Below are positions 54,801 to 63,661 of a stretch of DNA of 64,000 nt, one piece after another. This DNA comes from Hyphomicrobium sp. MC1 (lineage in GTDB: Bacteria; Pseudomonadota; Alphaproteobacteria; Rhizobiales; Hyphomicrobiaceae). Position 1 is the stretch's first letter. Every line of letters begins with the position of its first letter. The notes below the pieces were generated by a model. That model was given only the letters and a program-made list of their open reading frames with translations, ran no database searches and was not told the origin of the DNA. The DNA is taken from assembly GCF_000253295.1 (NCBI RefSeq), contig NC_015717.1, positions 1 through 64,000 of the forward strand. Reading direction: 5' to 3'. A program made the translations under genes and the position numbers.

Positions 54801-57176
54801 CTGCCACGTCGTATCGAGGCGCGTCAGCGTCCAGGTGAGATTGCTCGATGCTTCGGCTTTGCCGTCGGAGCCGAGCAGCACGACGTTGAATTCGGCGGGC
54901 TGATCCTCGGGCGCTGTCAAGTTGTCGAACAGCGGCTTGATGCCGACGCGTTCGAGTTTCAGATCGACGGGCAGCGTGATGTTGCGCTCGATGGTGCGGC
55001 CGCCGTCTTCGCGCAGCTTCACGGAGATCGAAGCTTCCAGCGGCTTCGGCGTTTTCGGCATCTGCGGCAGGGTGATCGGGATCGACGCCTTGCCGTTCTG
55101 ATCCATTGCGAGGTTCGACGGCAGCGCCTGACGTACCGGCGTTACGAACTCGTCAGCTTGGCCGAAGATATAGCCGGTATAACCGGGAACGTCCCTGGTC
55201 GATGCCTTGACGACGACTTCGCCTTCGAGGCCGAGACCAGCGGCGGGCGGGCCGTAGAGATAGCGGCCATCGGCGTCAATCGTCTGGTTTTCGTCCGGCG
55301 CGAGTGCCTTGATTTTCGATGAGAGCGTCATGTCGAGGCGTTCGGGGACGAAATCTTCGACGAGGAATGACCGCTCCGCGATCGGCTCTGATTTCGGATC
55401 GGTGTAGAGCTTCGCACGCCAGGTGCCGGTCATTGCTGTCTTGGCGAGATGCACGACGTGCGCGCGGCCGCCGAGACCCTGATCGTTCATCAGGAAGCGC
55501 GTCTGCTCGACGCCATCGGGGCGGAAGACCATCAGCGTCGCCGGGACGGATGACGATTTGCCGAACTGGTCGCGCACGAGCGCCGTGACGTTCACGTCCT
55601 CGCCGCCGCGATAGACGCCGCGCTCGGTATAGACGTAGGCATCGACAGGACCGGACGGATCGCGGCCCTGCACGCCGCGGTCGGAGAGATCGAAGGCGTT
55701 GAGTGTCAGATCGAGGAACGCGTATTCGCCTTCGCCTTTCTGCGCGACGAGGATTGCGGGCGCCGAGCCGCCTTCGCCTTTGGTGATCGCGGCGTCGAAC
55801 TTGGCGTAGCCATGCTCGTCGGTCGTGGCGGTGGCGAGCACTTCGTTGTTTTTGGCAATCAGCTTCACAGACGTGCCGCCGACAGCGATGGCATCGCTCA
55901 GCGAGCGGACGAACGCGTGCACGCCGTCATTGCCGCTAAATGCGGTGAGGCCCAGGTCGGAGACAATGAACCACTGCGTCGCGCGCTCGTAACTTTCCTG
56001 CTTCTGCTTTTCGGAGGGCTTGGCGACCATGACGTAGACGCCGGGTTCGAGCTTGCCGGTGGCGTCGGTGACGGGCACGGCCGTCGTCACGTCCTCGTTG
56101 AGCTTGGAGGTAATATCCATCTGGCCTTCGTAGACCTTGATGCCCGAACGATCGCGAATGTTATCGACGTCATAGCTCGAAAGCTGACGCGCCATGTCGC
56201 CGTTTTGCAGTGTCGTCGCGAGGTTGCGGTCGCCGATGCGATAAACTTCAACGTCGATCTTGCTGGTGTTCGTCGTTGTGACCGGAATGCCCTGCTGGCC
56301 GCGCGAGGGTAGCACATAGGCTTTGCCGCCGAAGCGGACGTACGGCGTGCGGTCGGGAATGTAGACGGCGATATCGGAGGTTTTCAGCAGTTTCTCGCCG
56401 ATGTCGGACGGCAATCCGGCACGGATCTGAACCTGATAGCGTTCGCCGTACTTCAGGCCTTCGAGGCAAAGCTGCTTGCCGTCCTGCACGAGGTTTTGCG
56501 GGTCTTTGCCGCCGACGGAAATGAATTTCGCAACGTCGGTCTGCGTGCGCGACAGGTCTTCGGAGAACTGCAGGCAGAGGCGCGGCGGCGTCGCGTCGTT
56601 GTCGGTCTTGTAGTCGGTCATGCGGAAGCCGTACTGGCCGCGCAGCTTGTCATACATTTCGCGGGTGGTCTGGTCGTCGGCGAGCGCGAGGCTGAGGCTC
56701 AGCGCGTCGATCGCGGGACGCCAATAGGAGCGGGCCTCGAGCGTGCGCCCGAGGACGTAAAGCGCGTGGGCTTTCTCGTTCTTATCGGTTGCGCGCTGGT
56801 AGCCGGTGTAAGCCGCGCCCGAGGCATAGATCGCAAGATCGTAGCGTTCGCTCGTATTGTTGGGATCAGGCGGAATGGCGAGCAGGGCTTCGGCGAGGCG
56901 CGTCCAGGCAGTAGAGTCCTGAGCGTTTGCCGAGACGACATTGGCGAGCGCGCGAGAGGCGGCTCGCGGATCACTCGCAAAGTCTTTTTCGGCCTGAGCT
57001 TTCAGCGCGGCGGGCGTTTTGCCGTCCGGTTTCCAGTTGGCCTTGAGATAGGCCTCATAGCGTTTGGCATCGGCGGCGATGCCCTGATGCAGGAACGGTT
57101 TGGGATCGGCGCTGGCGGTTGCGAAGGTCGCCAGCATGAGCGTGAAAACCGCCGCAAGGCGCGCGAGGAAAATCAT
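51858..57176 (-). CDS. Bacterial alpha-2-macroglobulin (YfhM-like)
   Basis: This 1772-residue envelope protein is a protease trap thought to protect the periplasm and work with PbpC. The start MIFLARLAAVFTLMLATF gives a cleavable signal peptide (ASA-DP), so the 22 in-frame codons upstream are rejected. It carries a thioester motif of the C-x-E-Q type (YGCAEQT, about residue 1288), MG-type beta domains before it, and the alpha-helical TED domain after it. It lacks the lipobox Cys of E. coli ECAM, so it is periplasmic and soluble unless anchored otherwise. pbpC follows after six bases, the widely conserved pair. Confidence 0.93.
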   Translation of the reverse strand: MIFLARLAAVFTLMLATFATASADPKPFLHQGIAADAKRYEAYLKANWKPDGKTPAALKAQAEKDFASDPRAASRALANVVSANAQDSTAWTRLAEALLAIPPDPNNTSERYDLAIYASGAAYTGYQRATDKNEKAHALYVLGRTLEARSYWRPAIDALSLSLALADDQTTREMYDKLRGQYGFRMTDYKTDNDATPPRLCLQFSEDLSRTQTDVAKFISVGGKDPQNLVQDGKQLCLEGLKYGERYQVQIRAGLPSDIGEKLLKTSDIAVYIPDRTPYVRFGGKAYVLPSRGQQGIPVTTTNTSKIDVEVYRIGDRNLATTLQNGDMARQLSSYDVDNIRDRSGIKVYEGQMDITSKLNEDVTTAVPVTDATGKLEPGVYVMVAKPSEKQKQESYERATQWFIVSDLGLTAFSGNDGVHAFVRSLSDAIAVGGTSVKLIAKNNEVLATATTDEHGYAKFDAAITKGEGGSAPAILVAQKGEGEYAFLDLTLNAFDLSDRGVQGRDPSGPVDAYVYTERGVYRGGEDVNVTALVRDQFGKSSSVPATLMVFRPDGVEQTRFLMNDQGLGGRAHVVHLAKTAMTGTWRAKLYTDPKSEPIAERSFLVEDFVPERLDMTLSSKIKALAPDENQTIDADGRYLYGPPAAGLGLEGEVVVKASTRDVPGYTGYIFGQADEFVTPVRQALPSNLAMDQNGKASIPITLPQMPKTPKPLEASISVKLREDGGRTIERNITLPVDLKLERVGIKPLFDNLTAPEDQPAEFNVVLLGSDGKAEASSNLTWTLTRLDTTWQWYRRDGTWTYDAVTVKRKIGSGPLAVTADGAAKISQPIQWGRYRLDVASNDADGPASSLIFNAGWYTSGDSVDSPEQLDVALDKDSYKAGDTAKLRIATKLGGKALVAVLGTGLDLMKEVDIAKGGGEVDIPVDSNWGPGAYATAILYRPMDEAAKRMPSRAIGIRWLPIDQSSKQLKVAVTLPDKVKSGAHVDVPLKIEGLAPGEDARVVVAAVDLGILNLTRFETPAPEKWFGQQQKLSFEIRDFYGKLIDGMRADRGKLRSGGDGTAALQGNPTVETVVSLYSGIVQVKDDGTASVSFDLPDFNGTVRFMAVAWSKDKVGHGSGDLIVRDAVALTAAVPRFMTLGDEVDLGFSIHNVDGPAAPYKLTLSQKTGDDRNEMLSPVADKTADLKQGERIMQRVVFKPTELGEITLKAVVTGPNDIAVKREMTFNVFPPAGDIKRTTISSLKPGGKLVVSSDIAYDLIPSRTRINMSVGPAARLDVPTLLAQLDRYPYGCAEQTVSRAMPLVVANAVAAQIGIAQDKELKERVQKAIGRVFEMQDSTGAFGVWGPYSTDLWLTAYVTDFLTRAKEANYDVPRENFNRALDRLQNFIAYASDFEKGGEDRAYALYVLARNGRAPIGDLRYYADERIDRFSTPLAKAQIGAALAMMGDKERAERAFSAALAAMPDTPDSGYRSDYGSTLRDGAALVTLAAETGIAREEQPKLATVIAKAYETRTYTSTQEQAWMLLAAKALNDEVKATTLAVDGKPVNGPLLKGLTPAELKNGALTITNNGDTAVDAVISVLGAALTPEPPVSKGFKIEREAYTVDGKKIDLASLTGGKANVKQNDRFVMVVKVTSDDPAGRVMVVDRLPAGFEIENPHLVESGAIANLSWLKSTAAPEHTEFRDDRFVAAFNFGSVASSSDTENGDAGGNTITQPDGTSQAKPAPTTAMLAYIVRAVTPGTFVYPAATVEDMYRPERYARSAAGSLTVSLKE

Positions 57177-57554
57177 GGGGGTGGCATCCTGTGTGAAAGC
57201 CTCGACGTCCGAGTGCGCGAGCACGCGGTCTCGCGCGCTCAACGAAGCTCTGGTGGAGTATCGCCAGTTGGCGTTTCAAGCAAAAGACCAACAAGGTCCA
57301 AAGGCCGAAGCGCGGCGATAATTAGGAATTTCCGGTGCTTGCGCGTTCTTGCGGCCTTTTTCTAACGTTGGCTCAGGCAAGCAATTTACCACCGCGCCGA
57401 GAGGCGGGGATAAGTTTCATTTTGGGGAATTTTTGAAAGGTGTTCGCCTTCTCCCTTCGGGGGCGAAGTCGAAGGCGTAAAAACGCAAATGCCACCTTCG
57501 GCATGAAGCCGAAGATGGCATTGAAGATCTACCGTGTCGCCGACGGCCGCTTAG
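57177..57554. other. 378-base gap upstream of the alpha-2-macroglobulin gene
   Basis: No convincing gene lies here. The stretch should hold the promoter of the alpha-2-macroglobulin-pbpC operon. It contains a hairpin CGCCTTC...GAAGGCG (about 57448-57478) and a long inverted repeat, AATGCCA-C-CTTCGGC-ATGAA-GCCGAAG-A-TGGCATT (57489-57523), which separates it from the next gene and may terminate that gene's transcript or be a REP element. Confidence 0.5.
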
Positions 57555-58130
57555 TTAATGACGCGGGCGCAGTGGGAGCACGTTGGCGTCGTCCGACTGG
57601 GCGGCGATGATTTCCGGCGAGAGCGCTTCGGTGCGCGGCAGTTTCCGCGGACGGGCACGCTTCCAGAGCTTCTCGAACGAGGCGAGCGCGAAGACGGCGT
57701 TCGTTACGTCGTTGCCGTGGTAAAGCTCGAAGGCATCGCGCTTGGTTGGATCGCGGCGGAGGCAATCGCCGATCCAGACGCGCGTCGATCCGACGGTCAG
57801 CTGTTCGTGGGCCGGTGCGAAGCTCGCCTCGCCAAGGACGCGATATTCCACATCTGTGACGTCGAGGATTGACGGCGACGACGGTTCTTCGACGGTGGTA
57901 TCGCCGACGACAAGGAGAATGCGTGCGCCTGCGATCAGGCCATCGGACCACGCGGCATGAAGCGCACGCGCAGCCGGGCTATCCGGGTTACGGACAAAGA
58001 GCGTCAGGCAAATTTCACGTGCCGGATCTTCACCGCGGGCGGTGAAGGCCTCGCCGATGAAGTCCTTGAGCCGAGCTTCCTTATCCGTTCGAGACATCAT
58101 CATTGGCCGCGAAGGTGAAGCGATGCGCAT
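57555..58130 (-). CDS. Hypothetical protein, 191 residues
   Basis: No family is recognised. The protein starts MRIASPSRPMMMSRTDKEAR; ATG 58130 is supported by GGGAAAG five bases upstream, although the three Met at 10-12 are alternatives. It appears cytoplasmic and alpha/beta: EICLTLFVRNPDSPAARALH, AGARILLVVGDTTVEE, RVWIGDCLRRDPTKRDAF and ELYHGNDVTNAVFALASFEK. It ends in a basic, Pro-rich stretch. It lies between two envelope-related genes but shares no obvious feature with them. Confidence 0.65.
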   Translation of the reverse strand: MRIASPSRPMMMSRTDKEARLKDFIGEAFTARGEDPAREICLTLFVRNPDSPAARALHAAWSDGLIAGARILLVVGDTTVEEPSSPSILDVTDVEYRVLGEASFAPAHEQLTVGSTRVWIGDCLRRDPTKRDAFELYHGNDVTNAVFALASFEKLWKRARPRKLPRTEALSPEIIAAQSDDANVLPLRPRH

Positions 58131-58289
58131 TTATTCTTTCCCATTTCGAGCCGGTCATGTTCGGTGATCGAACTGCCCCCCGCAGGGCATCCGGTGACCC
58201 CATTAAGCCAAGAAGAATGTTAAACAAGCGTTGCGGCTCGGTTCCTTTTAAGGCGAACATCGTTATCCCGTTTTCTATCCAACGCTTTT

Positions 58290-60680
58290 TCATTCGGCGG
58301 CGGGTGGGGCGATGCGGCGAATAAAGGCGCGGTCGTCGTCCGAGAGCTGATCTTCCGCATGAAATGCGACGATCCGGCCGTGATTCTGAGGGGTGGGGCC
58401 GACAGGCTGCTCGTCGTCCGCATCGGCCGATATGACGTGCCTTTGCGCATCGAAGGCACGCATCGCGGCTTTTAACGAATCCGGCATAACGGCTTCGCTA
58501 ACGGGAACGGAAAATGTTGCGGTTTCGCGCTGGAGGGTGACGCTGGCGCGCGGTTCGACGGACCGAGGAATTGTCACGACGGTCGCGGGGCGGGGTTCGG
58601 GCAGCGGCGGTGGCTCGCTTGGCGTGGCGCGGCTGGTGTTGCTGTTGGCGGCTTTGACGGTGACATCGGCTTCCGGCTCGGGCTTGGCGACGGGGCGTCT
58701 GACGCGCGGCGCTTGCGGCGGCGAGAATTCCGGTTCCGGGCGGTAGATACCGGCATAGGGGCCGAAGCGCGCTGCGTGCTCCGGGTCGATGGCGCCGTTG
58801 GGTCTGGCGCCGCGAATGTCGGCGTCGAATTTTGGACGTGGCGCTGGTTCGTCCGGTTCGAACGCGTCCGTTTCAATTTGCTGGGCGGCGTTCGGCGTGT
58901 GCTTTGTTTCCGGCGATGGCGTTGACGGCACGGGCGATGACGGCGCGGCATCATGCTCGTCGAAGTCGTTGCGGCGCAACTCGTTGCGTTCGGCGCGGCG
59001 GGCGGCACCCATGACGGCGCCGAGGATGATGTCCGACCAGGCGCCGTTCGTGAACTTATAGACGCGGAACGAGTCCGAGTTCGCAAATTTCGAGCCCTGG
59101 CGCGCAAGCCGCTTCTGGACGCTGCCGGTCGTCGGCAGCAGCGTGCGCTTAAAAATCTTTTCGCGTTCGAAGCTCGCAAACAAGTTGGCCAGAAGCTGGG
59201 CTTCGACGCGCAGGTTCTCGCGTTCGGCCGGATTGAGACGCGGCGGCGCATCGAGCGGCACGGCAACGTAGTAATCGCCATTCATGTCGAAGACGACATG
59301 GCGGAACAGCTCGAAGTTTTCGCGGATCTGCTTGTCGCGGTGAATGTCGTTGAAGCGCGACAGGATTTCGATCACCGGTCCGCGCTCGGCGGCTTGCATC
59401 TTCGGCACGAGACCGTCGAGACGGCCGCCGGGGCGCTTGCCCATCGAGACGAGGAAGAGGCAGAGATCGACGAACAGCGCGACTGCAAGCGGAACATAGT
59501 CGCGCTTCGACAGGCCGGCCGCCCGATCGTCGGCGTTGCGCATTTCGGCAGGGTTCTCGACCGATTGGATCGCCTTCTTCTGCAGTTCGCGCAGTTGGTC
59601 GGCGGACGGCGGCATCTTGAACGACAACAGGCCGTAGAAGGTCGTCGTCAGCCGGCGGAAAGCTTCGATGGTTGCTTCCGAGCCTTCGACGGTCGCGATC
59701 TCGGGCTTCTGCAACTCCGGCAACTGGTCGATGGCTTTGACAACGCCGTGCAGCGCCATCTGCAATTGCGGATCGGGGCAGGTGACGGTGCCGTTCCGGC
59801 CGTCGCTGAAGGTCGTGCGCTCGGCGCGGTCGGCGAGATCGGAACGGATCTGGCGAAGCTGCGGATCGGTGCGGAAGGCGTTGAAGCCTGTTGCCGTCAG
59901 GTCAAGCTTGCGTCCAAGCGCGCGCATGAATTCATTTCGCGTTCCGGTCTTGGGATCGAACGTGGACGAGTCCGCTGAGACGATCTTCGTCAAGTCGCCG
60001 TTCAGGGCTTCCATGTCGGTCTTCACCGCGCCGATCCTGCCCTTCACGAAGTCCGATGCGAAGGAGAAACGCTGAGCATCGTCTTCGCGCATCTTCCGGC
60101 GCGGTCCGTCGCCCGGCTTCGAATTTGGACATGAGGTGCCTTTCGTCTGTTCGAGCTGTGCTTTTTCGGTCGAGACCTGGGTGAGCTGGGTCAGCGTCGC
60201 CTGCAATTGTTCGAGCCGCGTCTCGGCGCCGTGCAGCGCGTTCTGGACTTCGGAGACGGCGCTTTCGGCCGAGCGCGTTGCCTCACCGCGGCTTTCGAGA
60301 ACCTTCCAGTAAAACCCAAAACCGAACCCGATCGAGATCAGCGACAGGAAGATGTAGCCGCCGGCATAGGATAGTTTCGTGACGAAAGGATGCGGGCGAA
60401 AGAGCTGGTCGAGCAGCCAGACGATCATCGTCATCAGCATCGCGACCGAGAAGCCGACGATGACGCGATGGACGATTGGCAGATCGCCCATGTTGGCTTC
60501 GATCAGTTCGAGCATGCCGACGTAGGTTGCGACCCAGGACAGCGCGCCGAGTCCGACGATGAGGATGGCGCGCTTCCAGTCGCGGGGAGGCTTTTGCGGC
60601 GTGTCAGCCTCGGCGCGTGCGTCTGCATAGAGGCGCAGTGAGCCTGCCTCGCCTCCGCGTTCCGCGCCTTTCCGGTTCAT
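58290..60680 (-). CDS. Four-helix membrane protein with coiled coil and disordered tail
   Basis: This 796-residue inner-membrane protein has three close transmembrane helices (about 36-58, 72-92, 104-122). A coiled coil follows (about 128-180), then a large extracytoplasmic loop, a fourth helix (about 392-412), a cytoplasmic region of about 150 residues, and a Pro/Glu/Ala-rich disordered tail (about 560-760). ATG 60680 is used; an in-frame TTG lies three codons upstream. The family is not recognised. The topology with a periplasmic coiled-coil loop recalls envelope scaffold proteins, and it lies upstream of two envelope loci, but no function can be assigned. Confidence 0.7.
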   Translation of the reverse strand: MNRKGAERGGEAGSLRLYADARAEADTPQKPPRDWKRAILIVGLGALSWVATYVGMLELIEANMGDLPIVHRVIVGFSVAMLMTMIVWLLDQLFRPHPFVTKLSYAGGYIFLSLISIGFGFGFYWKVLESRGEATRSAESAVSEVQNALHGAETRLEQLQATLTQLTQVSTEKAQLEQTKGTSCPNSKPGDGPRRKMREDDAQRFSFASDFVKGRIGAVKTDMEALNGDLTKIVSADSSTFDPKTGTRNEFMRALGRKLDLTATGFNAFRTDPQLRQIRSDLADRAERTTFSDGRNGTVTCPDPQLQMALHGVVKAIDQLPELQKPEIATVEGSEATIEAFRRLTTTFYGLLSFKMPPSADQLRELQKKAIQSVENPAEMRNADDRAAGLSKRDYVPLAVALFVDLCLFLVSMGKRPGGRLDGLVPKMQAAERGPVIEILSRFNDIHRDKQIRENFELFRHVVFDMNGDYYVAVPLDAPPRLNPAERENLRVEAQLLANLFASFEREKIFKRTLLPTTGSVQKRLARQGSKFANSDSFRVYKFTNGAWSDIILGAVMGAARRAERNELRRNDFDEHDAAPSSPVPSTPSPETKHTPNAAQQIETDAFEPDEPAPRPKFDADIRGARPNGAIDPEHAARFGPYAGIYRPEPEFSPPQAPRVRRPVAKPEPEADVTVKAANSNTSRATPSEPPPLPEPRPATVVTIPRSVEPRASVTLQRETATFSVPVSEAVMPDSLKAAMRAFDAQRHVISADADDEQPVGPTPQNHGRIVAFHAEDQLSDDDRAFIRRIAPPAAE

Positions 60681-60799
60681 GACTGCCAACCCTACCCAAG
60701 AGAGGCGTCGAGACTCCGCGGCCAGTCGGCGTTTTTGATGGTTAAACTGCGGCTGAGCAATGTCGGACTGTCGACGAATGTTTAGCGGCGCGATGAATG

Positions 60800-60860
60800 A
60801 AAGTCCGTCATCCCCGACCTTGATTCGCTTTGCTCACTCGGTCGAGGATGACGAAAGTCT
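60800..60860. repeat. Imperfect hairpin GTCATCCCCGACC / GGTCGAGGATGAC
   Basis: The arms GTCATCCCCGACC and GGTCGAGGATGAC flank about 22 bases. The element sits between the two minus-strand envelope genes and resembles a member of the dispersed GGATGAC repeat group. Confidence 0.5.
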
Positions 60861-60906
60861 TCCCCTCTCCGCATTGAATTGCAGGAATGGGGAGAGGGAG
60901 ACGAGG

Positions 60907-63363
60907 TCAGCGGGCGGCGTCGGCGAATTCTTTTGCGGACATGCGCGTTGCAGCGACGGGCACCGTGCGGCGCCGAGGAAGGAAGTCGCGGCGCGGATGC
61001 GATTTGGCGTCGTCTTCGAGATCGCGCAGCAAGACGTCGAGCAGGGGTGCTGCGATCTGGGCGGCGTGCAAATGGCGGGCCCAGGGGCGCGATGCGTTTC
61101 CGGTCCCGACGAGGACGACATATGAATAAGCGGCGCCGTTCGTGAATTGCAGGCCGCCTGACGCCCAGGTGTCGACCGTCGCGTCGGGATCGAGTGTGAC
61201 GGAGGTTCCGGTTTTCGCGAAGTGCACACGCAGATCGCCACGGCGTCGTGCGCACCATTGGCTGAGACTTCGGAGCGTGCCGTAAGATTGCCCGCCGGTC
61301 TGATAGCAAAGCGGGGCTTCGAGAAGTGCGCGGATCAAGCCGGTCGCCCTCGGGCGGATCAACGCTTTCGGGATGATCGCAGGACTCGCCGCGGCCGCTA
61401 TTCCGGCGCCGCCTTGGCCTTTCTGCGTGTAGTCGTATGCAGCAATCAGCGTCGGCGGATGGATCGGCTGCGTGCTGCGGCCGATGAGAGACGCAAGAAT
61501 GAGGCTCGACATGAAGTGGACGCGGCGCGGGGCGGCTGCAACCTGTCCGAGGACGACGGCCGTCGATGGTGGCGTGCCGCCGAGCGCGGCGGCGGGTGGC
61601 ATCGTGAAACCAAAGCCGTCGATCAGCCGTTTGATCGGCGTTTGCCCGAGTTGCGCGCCGCGAGTGATCAGCGGCGCATTAAGCGAGCATGCAAACGCGA
61701 CGATCGCTTTGCGGCTGCCGGTGCTGCCGCCCTTGGCGCATGTGTCGAGCTCTTGGGCGGGCGCCTGAGAGTCGGTGTAGAGACTGCCGGGTCCATCGCG
61801 GCCCTGGTTGGCGAGCGCGACGGCCAGGATCATCTTGCCGGTCGAAGCGACCTGCCGGCTTTCGAGTGATGGATCGTAAAAGCCGGTATCGGAGCGGCGG
61901 GCTGGGAGCGAGCCGAAGTAGGCCGCGGTCTCGCCGGATTCGTAATAGCGCACGATATTGCCGTTGCCGTCAGCCGCGACGACGACGACGTCCGGAAGCG
62001 TCTTGTCCGCAGTGACCTTTTGGGGATCGAGCGTGAAGGCCGGGTCGATGCGGGAGGCCCATTTCGTGTCCAGGGCGCTCAGTTCCGCATCGATCTTGTC
62101 GCGGAAAGCGAGGTTGTCGCCGATGTCGAAAGTCGTCGTTACGCCGCGGATGTGGTCGCGCCAGGCGAAGCCGTAACGCTGCTTCATTTCTTCGCGGATG
62201 CCGAAGCGTGCGGCGGGCAGCAGCAGGTTGGCGCGGATCATCGGGTTGGCTTCGGCGCGTTTCATTTCATGCGGCGCGAAGCGTTCGAGGGCAGCTTCGA
62301 GTTTTGGTTTGACTTTCGGATCGGGTGGCCCGCCCGCCAGGGCCATCAGCTCGAAGACGACTTTGCGCTGTTCGGCTTCGTCGGTGATGAGCTTTTCGGC
62401 GCAGGTGCGGGCGCGCACCTCTGTGATGTAGCGCCAGCGGTCGAGGCGGACGGCATTCAGGCGGTCGCTGCCTTCGAGCAGAATGATCGGCTTGTTGACG
62501 GCTGAGGCGAGCACGAACTGCTCGGCGGTCGAGAGGTCTTTTGCTTCCTTGCCGAACACGACCTGGCTCGTGACTTCGACGCCGTGAAGAGGTTGGCCGC
62601 CGGTTCGCTGGGCGAGCCAGATGTGGTTCGCGGCCCATTGCTTCAACAGCGTGTCGTCACCACCGCGCGTGAGGTCGCGGTAGATGACGGGTGCGAGCCA
62701 CCATTCGCCGAACTTGCGTTTGAGCTTGTCGATGCCGCTTTCGTCGGCGCTCGGCGGAGTTTTGTAGATGACGCGCGCGAACTGCATAGGCAGCGTCGAG
62801 CCGCCAACGCCGAGAGAAGGGCGACCAGACGCGATCGTTCGCGTGACGGCGGTCACCGGAATTTTCAGGACGCCGAGAAGGTCGATGCCGAACGGATTGA
62901 GCGGACCGCCGAGATAACGATCTTCGTGGTATGAGAGGCAGCGCCAGTATTGCTCCGGCACAGTGCGCACAGGGATCGATTTGTGATCGGGGTTTGCGAC
63001 GTAATCGCCGAGCGCGATGGCGCTGTCGGTGTAGTTCACATCTCGCAGGCTATCGAGGCGGGGATCAAAGGTGCCGACGAAGTTGCCCTTTGGGTCATAG
63101 ATCGCTGTCGCGAGCCAGCGCTCGGCGTCGTAGCCGAGTTTGTCGTGCATAGATACGTCTCCGAGGTAGCCTCGGATGGGCGCTGCGATATAGACTAGGA
63201 TCAGCGCGAAGAAGACGTAGACGATCGCGGCTGTGAAGACGTGACGGAGCGGCCCGAGCTTCGGGTTGAACGCCACCGCCATCATCAGCCAACGCGCAAT
63301 CCAACGCGGTGCCCAGAGGCAGAAGTCCGCGAGGGCGGTCAGATGCCGCAGAAGACGTAACAT
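60907..63363 (-). CDS. Divergent class A penicillin-binding protein
   Basis: The 818-residue protein has one or two N-terminal membrane helices (about 20-65). A GT51-like domain follows with HEDRYLGG in place of EDRRFxxHxG, GGSTLPMQFAR, and RKFGE as the third motif, so the catalytic Glu is kept but the surroundings differ. The transpeptidase domain is complete: SxxK = STGK (about 507-510), SLN in ACSLNAP, and KTGT near 716. It is likely active in both reactions. Several cysteines in the periplasmic part are uncommon for class A PBPs. It is distinct from PBP1A and PbpC, and its specific role is unknown. Confidence 0.85.
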   Translation of the reverse strand: MLRLLRHLTALADFCLWAPRWIARWLMMAVAFNPKLGPLRHVFTAAIVYVFFALILVYIAAPIRGYLGDVSMHDKLGYDAERWLATAIYDPKGNFVGTFDPRLDSLRDVNYTDSAIALGDYVANPDHKSIPVRTVPEQYWRCLSYHEDRYLGGPLNPFGIDLLGVLKIPVTAVTRTIASGRPSLGVGGSTLPMQFARVIYKTPPSADESGIDKLKRKFGEWWLAPVIYRDLTRGGDDTLLKQWAANHIWLAQRTGGQPLHGVEVTSQVVFGKEAKDLSTAEQFVLASAVNKPIILLEGSDRLNAVRLDRWRYITEVRARTCAEKLITDEAEQRKVVFELMALAGGPPDPKVKPKLEAALERFAPHEMKRAEANPMIRANLLLPAARFGIREEMKQRYGFAWRDHIRGVTTTFDIGDNLAFRDKIDAELSALDTKWASRIDPAFTLDPQKVTADKTLPDVVVVAADGNGNIVRYYESGETAAYFGSLPARRSDTGFYDPSLESRQVASTGKMILAVALANQGRDGPGSLYTDSQAPAQELDTCAKGGSTGSRKAIVAFACSLNAPLITRGAQLGQTPIKRLIDGFGFTMPPAAALGGTPPSTAVVLGQVAAAPRRVHFMSSLILASLIGRSTQPIHPPTLIAAYDYTQKGQGGAGIAAAASPAIIPKALIRPRATGLIRALLEAPLCYQTGGQSYGTLRSLSQWCARRRGDLRVHFAKTGTSVTLDPDATVDTWASGGLQFTNGAAYSYVVLVGTGNASRPWARHLHAAQIAAPLLDVLLRDLEDDAKSHPRRDFLPRRRTVPVAATRMSAKEFADAAR

Positions 63364-63426
63364 CGGTGTCGCAAAGCCGCGCTAATGCCGTCGCCGAGGA
63401 CGGGCGGCGGCTCAGTACGGATTGTT

Positions 63427-63449
63427 AGTTGACCTTTGCGGCGTCAACT
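63427..63449. promoter_or_regulatory. Inverted repeat AGTTGAC-N9-GTCAACT
   Basis: This is a perfect 7-bp dyad with a 9-base spacer, about 65 bases upstream of the divergent PBP gene and downstream of the 30-residue ORF. Its size and position fit a transcription factor operator, but no regulator can be named. Confidence 0.4.
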
Positions 63450-63568
63450 CAACGGACTCTGGGCGGTTTCGGCGCCCGGAGACGGCAAATATATGGCCTG
63501 CGCCGGCAGCCGACTGCTGCAAGCGAGTGATATGACTTGTTGATCGGCAAGCCTGACGGCTCGCCGGA

Positions 63569-63661
63569 TCAGAAGTTGTTCATAAGAATGAAAAGGCCGA
63601 CGCCAACGGCCGGACCGATGAGGGCCGCAACGACCATCATCACGAATGGTTTCGCCACCAT
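63569..63661 (-). CDS. 30-residue single-pass membrane protein
   Basis: A minus-strand frame from ATG 63661 to TGA 63569 encodes MVAKPFVMMVVAALIGPAVG plus VGLFILMNNF. It is a basic start followed by one strongly hydrophobic helix with a GPAVGVG kink. GGGGTAAAG lies upstream with acceptable spacing. The pattern Lys-Pro, long helix and short polar end is that of genuine small membrane proteins rather than random sequence. It may be co-transcribed with the downstream PBP gene (200 bases away). No family is recognised. Confidence 0.5.
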   Translation of the reverse strand: MVAKPFVMMVVAALIGPAVGVGLFILMNNF

